A stretch of DNA of 5,203 nt from Candidatus Acidiferrales bacterium (GTDB lineage Bacteria; Acidobacteriota; Terriglobia; Acidiferrales; UBA7541), in NCBI GenBank assembly GCA_955651735.1, contig CATPAM010000016.1, positions 1-5,203 of the forward strand, in the 5' to 3' direction. The notes beneath the pieces are model-generated. The model ran no database searches, was not told where the DNA came from, and worked only from the letters and a program-made list of their open reading frames with translations. Below are positions 1-5,203 of this stretch, piece after piece (the first letter of the stretch is position 1; every line of letters starts with the position of its first letter). The position numbers and the translations under genes are program-made.

Positions 1-2156
1 ATCCAGAACGAGCGTCCGTGCGTGCCGACGATGAGATCGTCGCCGTGAATGGCGAGGTCGCGCATCGAGGTGTGGGGCAGGTTGAGCTGGAGCAGTTGCC
101 AGTTGTCACCGTCGTCGAAGGAAACAAAAACGGAGCCTTCCGTACCAGCAAAAAGCAAGCCTTTGCGTACGGGATCCTCGCGCACCGCGTTGCTCGCTCC
201 GCTAGCAGGAATGCCGTTGGTGATTTCGGTCCAAGACTTGCCGAAATCGCGCGTGCGATAAATGTGCGCGCGCAAATCGTCGAGTCGAAAGCTGTTTATC
301 GCGGCGTACGCGGTGCCGGCGTCGAAATGCGAAGCCTCGATGATAGAAACCTTGCTCCAAGGCTTGAGCTCGGTTGGCGTGACGTTTTGCCAAGACTTGC
401 CGGCGTCCCGGGTGATGTAGATCAGCCCATCGTCGGTGCCAGCCCAAATTGTATTTGCGTCCTTGAAGGACGGCGCGACCGCATAAATCACACCGCGGTG
501 CTTGCCTTTCTCCGGGTCGTAGGCCGCGAAAACGCCGAGGTTTGGCGGCGTGTCGTAGGAAGAGCGCGCGAGATCGGGGCTAATCGGTTCCCAGCTGTTG
601 CCTCCGTCGGTGGACTTGAACAGTACGTTGACCGCGAAATACAGTGCTTTGGGATCGACGGGCGAAAAAATCACCGGCAAAGTGCGATCGTATCGGTACT
701 CGCCGCGGCGTACGGGCTCGGGCGTTACGTCTGCCACTTCACCCAAGGCTTGGTTTGTACGCGTGAGGCGAGCGCCATACAAAAGATTCGAGTCGAGCGG
801 ATCGACCGCGATATAGCCGTATTCGAACACGCCAACCGAGTGCCACTCGCGAAATGTGATTTCGCCGTAATCGCTGCGGCTCATCGTACCAGCAGAGCCG
901 CTCTCCTGCTGCGCGCCGTACACCCAGTAGGGAAATCGATTGTCCGTGGTGACGTGATAAAACTGCGCGGTCGGCTGGTTATACCAATTGCTCCACGAAG
1001 CACCGCCGTTCACGGTAATCACGGCACCCTGATCGCTTGACAGCGCAATGATCTGCGGATGCTCGCTGCTGATCCAAACGCGCTGGTAGTCGTCGCCGCC
1101 CGGGGCGCCGCGAAAGCCAACAAACGTTTTTCCGGCGTCGCTGGATTTCCAGGTAGTGGTGTTCGCGACGTAGATCACATCAGGATTGTCGGGCGCGACA
1201 GCGATGCCCATCGCGCCAGGACCGCGGCCGCCGATGCGGCGATCGCTGTTGATGAGGTTCCACGATTCTCCCGCGTCATCGGAGCGATAGACCCCCGCTC
1301 CCTTCTTTGCCTCCACCGTGGCGTATACCCGCTGCGGTTGACTTGGCGCGACCGCAACACCGATGCGGCCGAGACCGCCATCGTCTGAAGATGGCAGGCC
1401 CTTCGTTAATTGGCGCCAGGTGTTGCCTCCATCGGTGGACTTGAAAAGGCCGCTGCCGGGCGCGATGAATGACTCGCCGCTACGGATTTCCCAAGGCGCG
1501 ACGCGCGCGGCCCAAAGCACGGCATAAATCGTTTGTGCGTTGCTGGGATCAAAGGCGAGATCGGCCGCGCCGACATTTTCATCCTTGTACAAAATCTTTT
1601 CAAAAGACTGGCCGCCATTGTTCGAGCGGAAGACGCCTCGCTCTTTGTTCGGCCCGTATGGGTGGCCTTGCACCGCCACGAACAGGTGATTGGCATCTTT
1701 CGGATCGACGAGAATTGCAGTGATTTGCTGCGCGTCGGGCAGCCCCAGGTGCGTCCAAGTCTTTCCCGCATCGGCTGACTTGTAAACACCGTCACCGGTG
1801 GCGAGGTCCGGCCGCTGTAGACCTTCGCCACTGCCCACATAGAGGACCTCTGGATTCGAGGGGGCGACCGCAATGGCGCCGACCGAGCCGGTATCCTGCG
1901 CATCAAAGATCGGCTGCCATGTGTTGCCGGTGTCCGTCGTCTTCCACACGCCGCCATTCACCGCGGCGATATAGAAAACATTGGGCTGGTGCGGCACGCC
2001 GGTGATGGCGACCGTGCGGCCGCCACGGAAAGGACCGATGCAGCGCCAGCGCATTTCTGAAAACAATTTCTGGTCGTTTTGTTGCGCGGGTGCGGGAGTC
2101 GCTGCCACAAAAACGGCAAGAACGGCCACCAGATTTCTACATGCGCGGACCTGCAT
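1..2156 (-). CDS. Exported Asp-box (BNR/VPS10-sortilin-like) beta-propeller protein, N-terminal 718 residues, 3' end outside window
   Basis: The minus-strand frame is open from ATG at 2156 to the window edge (718 complete codons, no stop), so the gene is partial. Residues 1-24 look like a signal peptide: a basic start, the hydrophobic stretch LVAVLAVFVAA, and an Ala-Pro-Ala end before QQND, so the product is probably exported. The rest is built from blades carrying Asp-box motifs (S/T-x-D-x-G-x-T/S-W). I count eleven, near residues 72, 126, 177, 239, 291, 337, 382, 514, 581, 634 and 678; the best are KSTDGGNTW (239) and KSTDGGNSW (514). The segment visible at the left edge, GTHGRSFW, is a recurrent late motif of large 'glycosyl hydrolase/VPS10' proteins of Acidobacteriota, usually about 1000 residues, so roughly a third may be missing. 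These proteins are often annotated as glycosidases, but Asp boxes are structural and no catalytic residues can be assigned here. The start is supported by a perfect AGGAGGTGA six bases upstream. The function is unknown; a role in binding or processing extracellular polymers is a guess. Confidence 0.93.
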   Translation of the reverse strand, partial: MQVRACRNLVAVLAVFVAATPAPAQQNDQKLFSEMRWRCIGPFRGGRTVAITGVPHQPNVFYIAAVNGGVWKTTDTGNTWQPIFDAQDTGSVGAIAVAPSNPEVLYVGSGEGLQRPDLATGDGVYKSADAGKTWTHLGLPDAQQITAILVDPKDANHLFVAVQGHPYGPNKERGVFRSNNGGQSFEKILYKDENVGAADLAFDPSNAQTIYAVLWAARVAPWEIRSGESFIAPGSGLFKSTDGGNTWRQLTKGLPSSDDGGLGRIGVAVAPSQPQRVYATVEAKKGAGVYRSDDAGESWNLINSDRRIGGRGPGAMGIAVAPDNPDVIYVANTTTWKSSDAGKTFVGFRGAPGGDDYQRVWISSEHPQIIALSSDQGAVITVNGGASWSNWYNQPTAQFYHVTTDNRFPYWVYGAQQESGSAGTMSRSDYGEITFREWHSVGVFEYGYIAVDPLDSNLLYGARLTRTNQALGEVADVTPEPVRRGEYRYDRTLPVIFSPVDPKALYFAVNVLFKSTDGGNSWEPISPDLARSSYDTPPNLGVFAAYDPEKGKHRGVIYAVAPSFKDANTIWAGTDDGLIYITRDAGKSWQNVTPTELKPWSKVSIIEASHFDAGTAYAAINSFRLDDLRAHIYRTRDFGKSWTEITNGIPASGASNAVREDPVRKGLLFAGTEGSVFVSFDDGDNWQLLQLNLPHTSMRDLAIHGDDLIVGTHGRSFW

Positions 2157-2182
2157 TCGTCACCTCCTCGAAGTGGAGGAGG
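2157..2182 (-). promoter_or_regulatory. Strong ribosome binding site inside a 7-bp hairpin, upstream of the propeller gene
   Basis: Read on the minus strand, AGGAGGTGA (2168-2160) lies six bases before the ATG at 2156, a near-perfect complement of the 16S rRNA tail, and it decides that start. The same AGGAGG forms one arm of a perfect inverted repeat: CCTCCTC at 2163-2169 and GAGGAGG at 2176-2182, separated by six bases. In a transcript that begins upstream of it, the arm CCTCCTC could pair with the Shine-Dalgarno sequence and mask it. The ribosome site is secure. A regulatory role for the hairpin is inference. Confidence 0.75.
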
Positions 2183-2242
2183 ATAACGTGCCAACGGCTG
2201 ACCTGCAACGCTTGTTATGCTTATCAGGCCACAATGGCATTC

Positions 2243-2255
2243 GACGGGCGCCGTC
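2243..2255. repeat. Short perfect inverted repeat in the divergent intergenic region
   Basis: GACGG and CCGTC flank a three-base GCG spacer, giving a 5-bp stem about 50 bases upstream of the aminotransferase start. It lies between the two divergent genes, so it could be an operator or a hairpin in the aminotransferase leader. Repeats this short arise by chance in GC-rich DNA. No convincing sigma-70 promoter was found on either strand of the 2157-2305 region; TTGTTA at 2212-2217 resembles a -35 box but has no good -10 partner. Confidence 0.25.
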
Positions 2256-2291
2256 TATTTCCGTTAAACTCGATGCATTCTACCGAGCTAG

Positions 2292-2297
2292 TGAGGA
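2292..2297 (+). promoter_or_regulatory. Ribosome binding site that selects the GTG start of the aminotransferase
   Basis: TGAGGA ends eight bases before the GTG at 2306. It is the best Shine-Dalgarno match in front of any in-frame start between 2090 and 2330. The alternatives, ATG at 2090, ATG at 2273 and ATG at 2327, have no comparable site, and the ATG at 2090 would place the N-terminus inside the divergent propeller gene. Confidence 0.6.
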
Positions 2298-2305
2298 CCA
2301 AAAAC

Positions 2306-3628
2306 GTGACGACTCCTGCCAAGCCCATGCCAGAGACGACGCGCAGCGATGAGGTGGTCGCCAAGCACAAGAAATACTTGTGGCCGTCGGTCACTAATTA
2401 CTACCAGCGGCCGCTGGTGGCGGATCGCGGCGAGATGCAATATTTGTGGGACCTGGAAGGGCGCAAGTACTTGGATTTCTTCGGCGGCATCTTGACCGTT
2501 TCGGTCGGGCACTGCAATCCGAAGGTGACCAGCAAGATCAATGCGCAAGTCAACCGCCTGCAACACACCTCCACGCTGTATCCCAACGAACACATCGTGG
2601 CGCTGGCCGAAAAAATCGCGCAGATTACTCCTGGAAATTTGCAGCAAAGCTTTTTCACCAGTTCCGGAACGGAGGCGGATGAGGCGGCGATCTTAATTGC
2701 GCGGATGGCCACCGGAAGCTACGACGTGGTGGCGCTGCGCCATGCGTATGCCGGCAGCTCCGCGATCGCCAAAGCAGTGACCGCGCACGCGCCCTATCGC
2801 AAGAGCGGCGTAATTAGCGTCGGCATTTCCCACGCGGTGAATGCGTATTGTTACCGCTGCCCGCTGCATCTGACCTACCCCTCCTGCGAAGTGGCTTGCG
2901 CCAACGACGTGGAGAATCTGATTCAGACCGGAACCAGCGGAAACATCGCGGCCTTTATCGCCGAACCGATCCAGGGCGTGGGCGGCTTCATTACGCCTCC
3001 CAAGGAATATTTCAAGATCGTTTTCAAAATTGTAAAGAAATATGGCGGCCTTTTCATCTCCGACGAAGTACAAACCGGCTGGGGCCGCACCGGCAAGAAA
3101 TGGTTCGGCATCGAGCAGTGGGAAGTGACGCCGGACATTCTGACCAGCGCAAAGGGCTTGGGCAACGGTGTGCCTATCGGCTTGACCGTCACGACTCCGG
3201 AGATTGCTTCCAGCTTTCAAGGACTGAACATTTCCACATTTGGAGGCAACCCGGTTACGAGCGTCGCTGCGAAAGCCACGATCGACTTCATCGAAGAAGA
3301 GAATCTGCTCGAAAATGCGCACACTGTCGGCTTGTATTTCCGAGGAAAGCTCGAAGAGTTGCAAGCAAAGCACGCGCTCATCGGCGAGGTCCGCGGCATG
3401 GGCTTGATGCAAGCTCTGGAGTTGGTCAAAGACCGCAAAACGAAAGAACCGGCACCGGAAGCCACCGCGCAAGTGATGGAACGCGCCCGCGACAACGGCT
3501 TGCTCATCGGCAAGGGCGGCCTGTTCGGCAACGTTCTTCGCCTCTCGCCGATGCTCAATATTTCCAAAGCCGACGTCGATGAGGGCGTTCGCCTGCTCGA
3601 TAAAGCCTTCAGCGAAGTGAAGAATTAG
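2306..3628 (+). CDS. Class III PLP-dependent aminotransferase, AGXT2-like (alanine-glyoxylate / beta-amino-acid transaminase type)
   Basis: A cytosolic pyridoxal-phosphate enzyme of fold type I, 440 residues from the chosen GTG start, which is the usual family length. Visible motifs in order: FFGGILTVSVGH near residues 57-69, a glycine-rich phosphate-binding SSGTEADEA at 119, FIAEPIQGVGGF at 217-228, DEVQTGWGRTG with the cofactor-binding Asp253, SAKGLGNG with the Schiff-base Lys283, TFGGNP at 311, and a C-terminal LRLSP with Arg412, a likely substrate carboxylate contact. The motifs GTSGNIAAFIAEPIQGVGG, VRGMGLM and GLLIGKGG place it near the mitochondrial and plant AGXT2 group, which uses alanine or beta-amino acids with glyoxylate or pyruvate as acceptor. 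In bacteria such enzymes often serve in pyrimidine or beta-alanine breakdown, but no such neighbour is present, so the substrate is open. Residues 182-198 carry four cysteines (C-x2-C-x8-C-x3-C, beginning CYRCP). The start is moderately certain; an ATG at 2273 would add 11 residues. Confidence 0.93.
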   Translation: MTTPAKPMPETTRSDEVVAKHKKYLWPSVTNYYQRPLVADRGEMQYLWDLEGRKYLDFFGGILTVSVGHCNPKVTSKINAQVNRLQHTSTLYPNEHIVALAEKIAQITPGNLQQSFFTSSGTEADEAAILIARMATGSYDVVALRHAYAGSSAIAKAVTAHAPYRKSGVISVGISHAVNAYCYRCPLHLTYPSCEVACANDVENLIQTGTSGNIAAFIAEPIQGVGGFITPPKEYFKIVFKIVKKYGGLFISDEVQTGWGRTGKKWFGIEQWEVTPDILTSAKGLGNGVPIGLTVTTPEIASSFQGLNISTFGGNPVTSVAAKATIDFIEEENLLENAHTVGLYFRGKLEELQAKHALIGEVRGMGLMQALELVKDRKTKEPAPEATAQVMERARDNGLLIGKGGLFGNVLRLSPMLNISKADVDEGVRLLDKAFSEVKN

Positions 3629-3680
3629 CGACCGGGAAGTTCACGCCGCGAAAGACCAGGAACTTACGTTAAAGAGCCAC

Positions 3681-4115
3681 ATGCGCCTTGCCAACTCCTG
3701 CTACTTGGCTGCCCTAATTTCCGCGATTGCGGTGGCGTCGCTATACAGCGGCGAAAAGGCCGTCTGGAAGCCGGTGCAATTCGCTATTGTGCGCTTCAAC
3801 GACGACGCCCCCGCATCCTGGAATATTTATCACGGGGAAAAACGCGGCGTGCTACTGGTGCGCTTGTGGAAGCGCTACATGCTCGTGGATGTGAAGGAGC
3901 AAGAGGTCTACGAGGTTGACCCTGAAAAAGTGAAACCCCAGGGGGAAAATGTCGAGTGGTCGCCTTCCGATATTCCCGATCAACCCATAGAAACGTCCGA
4001 GTGGAAAGTTCGCGACGTCGGCCCCGTCGAGCGCGTGCGCTTCCGATTCGGGAAAAGCGGCAGCTTCCTCGACATCCAGCTGCCGATGCTGCCCAACCGC
4101 AAGCCGGCGTATTGA
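3681..4115 (+). CDS. Small probably exported protein of unknown function
   Basis: A 144-residue protein that I do not recognise as a named family. Residues 1-23 (MRLANSCYLAALISAIAVAS...) form a short basic start and a hydrophobic core, like a signal peptide or N-terminal anchor; a cut after AVA at residue 18 is possible but the site is not textbook. The remaining ~120 residues are polar and mixed in charge, with FAIVRFNDDAPASWNIYHGEKRGVLLVRLWKRYMLVDVKEQ suggesting a compact beta-rich domain followed by a proline-rich linker (residues ~88-106) and a last strand region VERVRFRFGKSGSFLDIQLPM. There are no cysteines beyond Cys7 and no metal or catalytic motif. It follows the aminotransferase by 52 bases on the same strand with no visible terminator, so cotranscription is plausible. 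The ribosome site is weak (AAAGAG four bases before ATG). The next gene converges on it with 19 bases between the stops. It is credible as a gene because of the signal sequence and coherent protein composition. Confidence 0.75.
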   Translation: MRLANSCYLAALISAIAVASLYSGEKAVWKPVQFAIVRFNDDAPASWNIYHGEKRGVLLVRLWKRYMLVDVKEQEVYEVDPEKVKPQGENVEWSPSDIPDQPIETSEWKVRDVGPVERVRFRFGKSGSFLDIQLPMLPNRKPAY

Positions 4116-4134
4116 TGCAATTCCTAAACCCGCC

Positions 4135-4728
4135 TCAGCGGCGGTACACGCCGTAATACCACGGAATCCCCAGCGCGCCCGGCTCGACCCCGACGACAAT
4201 TGGGTCGCCTTCGTGAAAGCGATCGTAATCATCCATATCCACTGCGAGGCGCTCGACGCGCTCCCCTTCGCGCCAGGAACGCACCACCAATCGCCGGCTT
4301 CCCTTCACAATGCCCTTCATGTTGAAGCGTGCCTCAACCGCAGTTGGATAGTAGACGACATTTTTCTGCGCATCGAGACGCCCGTTAATGAACAGTGTTG
4401 CCGCCAAAATCCATGGCAGCGGAATGAATCCGTTGTAGGCGCGCTTCATCAGCTCGATTTCCTGATGATTGCGCGCGCGCCGCTCCAAAACGACGGCCAG
4501 CGTGAGCGCACCAAAGAAAATCAAGCCGAAAAACACCAGGATCCAGTCGAGATCCAGCGGAGGATAAATCTGGCTGATGTACGGAAAGGCCAGCGAACCG
4601 AGCAGGAAAATTCCGGTCTGCCGCATGAGCCGGCGGCGAAATGTCAGTTCGGCTGCGGCGGTGGTCAGGCCGCACGAAGTGCATTGGTCGGTGGTGCGCT
4701 CCGAGCCGCAATCAAGGCATCGCGTCAT
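4135..4728 (-). CDS. Zinc-ribbon membrane protein of unknown function
   Basis: A 197-residue protein from ATG at 4728. The N-terminus is a compact zinc ribbon, CLDC-x8-CTSC (Cys4, 7, 16 and 19), likely cytoplasmic. It is followed by a basic segment RRRLMR (31-36) and three predicted membrane spans: about 38-56 (GIFLLGSLAFPYI), 61-81 (WILVFFGLIFFGALTLAVVL) and 101-115 (FIPLPWILAATLFI). The last ~80 residues are soluble and rich in strands (YYPTAVEARFNMKGIVKGSRRLVVRS), ending in VEPGALGIPWYYGVYRR. With three spans and a cytoplasmic ribbon, this C-terminal domain would lie outside the membrane. I know of similar uncharacterised proteins in Acidobacteriota but of no function. A TTG at 4734 would add two residues; ATG is preferred by codon choice, since neither has a good ribosome site. 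The PilZ gene lies 102 bases upstream on the same strand. Confidence 0.85.
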   Translation of the reverse strand: MTRCLDCGSERTTDQCTSCGLTTAAAELTFRRRLMRQTGIFLLGSLAFPYISQIYPPLDLDWILVFFGLIFFGALTLAVVLERRARNHQEIELMKRAYNGFIPLPWILAATLFINGRLDAQKNVVYYPTAVEARFNMKGIVKGSRRLVVRSWREGERVERLAVDMDDYDRFHEGDPIVVGVEPGALGIPWYYGVYRR

Positions 4729-4744
4729 GATCAACCGCGGTGGA

Positions 4745-4761
4745 TGACCGAACGGCGGTCA
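4745..4761. repeat. Perfect inverted repeat just upstream of the zinc-ribbon gene
   Basis: TGACCG and CGGTCA (6-bp arms) flank five bases, ending 17 bases before the ATG at 4728. In the minus-strand transcript it would form a small stem in the 5' leader, or it could be a protein-binding site. No T-run follows, so it is not a terminator. Whether it has a role is unknown. Confidence 0.3.
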
Positions 4762-4797
4762 GCTCCCCTGGACAACCCCACCCACAACATCCTGTTT

Positions 4798-4803
4798 AGT
4801 ATA
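4798..4803 (-). promoter_or_regulatory. Possible -10 box for the zinc-ribbon gene
   Basis: On the minus strand this reads TATACT, five of six matches to the sigma-70 -10 consensus. It would give a leader of roughly 60 bases before the ATG at 4728. The -35 region at 17-base spacing (GTCCGC) does not match consensus, so the promoter call is tentative. If real, it lets the zinc-ribbon gene be expressed apart from the PilZ gene. Confidence 0.3.
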
Positions 4804-4830
4804 GAACGAGGCGGATGCGCGCGGACGCGA

Positions 4831-5169
4831 TTAAGCCTGCGGGCGAGTGAGCGAGGCGATTAGGTCCTGATAACGCTGCTGGTGCGGCTCTCCAGACACG
4901 CTGACACTGACAGCCATGCCTTGGCCGGGTTCGATGCGCTTCACCGAACAATCCATTTGAACGGGCCGGTCAAGGGCCAGGCGCGCGGTGAAGCCCGCCC
5001 CGACCCAGAGCGTGTCGCTGGATTCAATGAACATGCCGTTGGAGCTGATATCGCGGGTTTTCCCGCGCAGCACTGCGGAGCCCCATTCAATCTCGAGCTC
5101 GGCGCGAAAGGAATAACGCGGCGCCCAGCGACGTTCGAGGCGCCGCGATGGATGCTCCCCAGTGGTCAT
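4831..5169 (-). CDS. Single-domain PilZ protein, predicted cyclic di-GMP receptor
   Basis: A 112-residue protein made almost entirely of one PilZ domain. Both signature motifs are intact: R-x3-R as RWAPR (Arg14 and Arg18) and D-x-S-x-x-G as DISSNG (Asp40, Ser42, Gly45), followed by MFIES, typical of the second strand. In the family these residues grip cyclic di-GMP, so the protein should bind that messenger in the cytosol. It has no other domain, signal peptide or membrane span, so it would work as a stand-alone adaptor acting on a partner such as a motility, pilus or polysaccharide machine; none is in the window. The start ATG at 5169 is the only one upstream of the motifs. A purine-rich AGGGGG lies 12 bases upstream, which is further than ideal. 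The zinc-ribbon membrane gene follows 102 bases downstream on the same strand and is a possible partner, by position only. Confidence 0.92.
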   Translation of the reverse strand: MTTGEHPSRRLERRWAPRYSFRAELEIEWGSAVLRGKTRDISSNGMFIESSDTLWVGAGFTARLALDRPVQMDCSVKRIEPGQGMAVSVSVSGEPHQQRYQDLIASLTRPQA

Positions 5170-5203
5170 GGACCTGAACTACCCCCTGCCATGGATCCCA
5201 AGC

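Noticed and set aside
18..1040. A 340-codon plus-strand open frame
   Set aside because: It lies wholly antisense to the propeller gene, whose frame shows repeated Asp-box motifs. The plus-strand translation has no family resemblance and is rich in Arg, Ala and Val, as expected of a shadow frame in GC-rich DNA.
1406..1957. A 183-codon minus-strand open frame
   Set aside because: It is on the same strand as the propeller gene but in a different frame, with low-complexity Ser/Arg/Pro composition. The propeller frame is continuous here.
2090..2305. N-terminal extension of the aminotransferase to the ATG at 2090
   Set aside because: The extra 72 residues overlap the start of the divergent propeller gene and its signal peptide, have no family similarity, and lack a ribosome site. 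The GTG at 2306 gives the normal family length.
2693..3472. A 259-codon minus-strand open frame
   Set aside because: It is antisense to the conserved core of the aminotransferase, including the cofactor-binding motifs, and its translation shows no domain.
2848..3582. A 244-codon plus-strand open frame overlapping the aminotransferase
   Set aside because: It is an out-of-frame shadow, very rich in Arg, within a gene whose own frame is clearly functional.
4139..4157. Possible terminator for the plus-strand genes (CGGCG, five-base loop, CGCCG)
   Set aside because: The 5-bp stem lacks a T-run and falls inside the coding end of the convergent gene, so it is more likely chance.
4213..4863. A 216-codon plus-strand open frame
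   Set aside because: It is antisense to the zinc-ribbon membrane gene, which has the zinc motif and membrane spans in its own frame.
5191..5203. Possible plus-strand start codon at the right edge (ATGGATCCC...)
   Set aside because: Only four codons are visible and there is no ribosome binding site upstream.

Overview
The window looks like ordinary chromosomal DNA from a moderately GC-rich bacterium, most likely a member of the Acidobacteriota. That placement is an inference from gene content: a very large exported Asp-box beta-propeller protein of the 'VPS10/sortilin-like' type, an aminotransferase of the AGXT2-like clade with a CYRC motif, and small conserved proteins of a style common in that phylum. 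No single sequence proves the taxonomy. No RNA gene, mobile element, CRISPR array or phage gene was found.

Layout. Positions 1-2156, minus strand, hold the first 718 codons of an exported beta-propeller protein; its 3' end lies beyond the left edge. A divergent intergenic region of about 150 bases (2157-2305) contains a strong ribosome binding site for that gene, embedded in a hairpin. Positions 2306-3628, plus strand, encode a complete PLP-dependent class III aminotransferase. It is followed 52 bases later by a small exported protein of unknown function (3681-4115, plus). Two minus-strand genes then converge on it: a zinc-ribbon membrane protein of unknown function (4135-4728) and, upstream of that, a single-domain PilZ protein (4831-5169), which is a predicted cyclic di-GMP receptor. 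The last 34 bases hold only upstream sequence of the PilZ gene.

How the genes relate. The propeller gene and the aminotransferase are divergent and share no obvious pathway. The aminotransferase and the small exported protein may share a transcript, because they are codirectional and no terminator is visible between them. The PilZ and zinc-ribbon genes may also be cotranscribed, although a possible -10 box in the 102-base gap between them would allow separate expression. I found no clear evidence of a new multi-gene system. The points most worth checking are the hairpin that carries Shine-Dalgarno sequences on both strands at 2163-2182 and the uncharacterised zinc-ribbon membrane protein.
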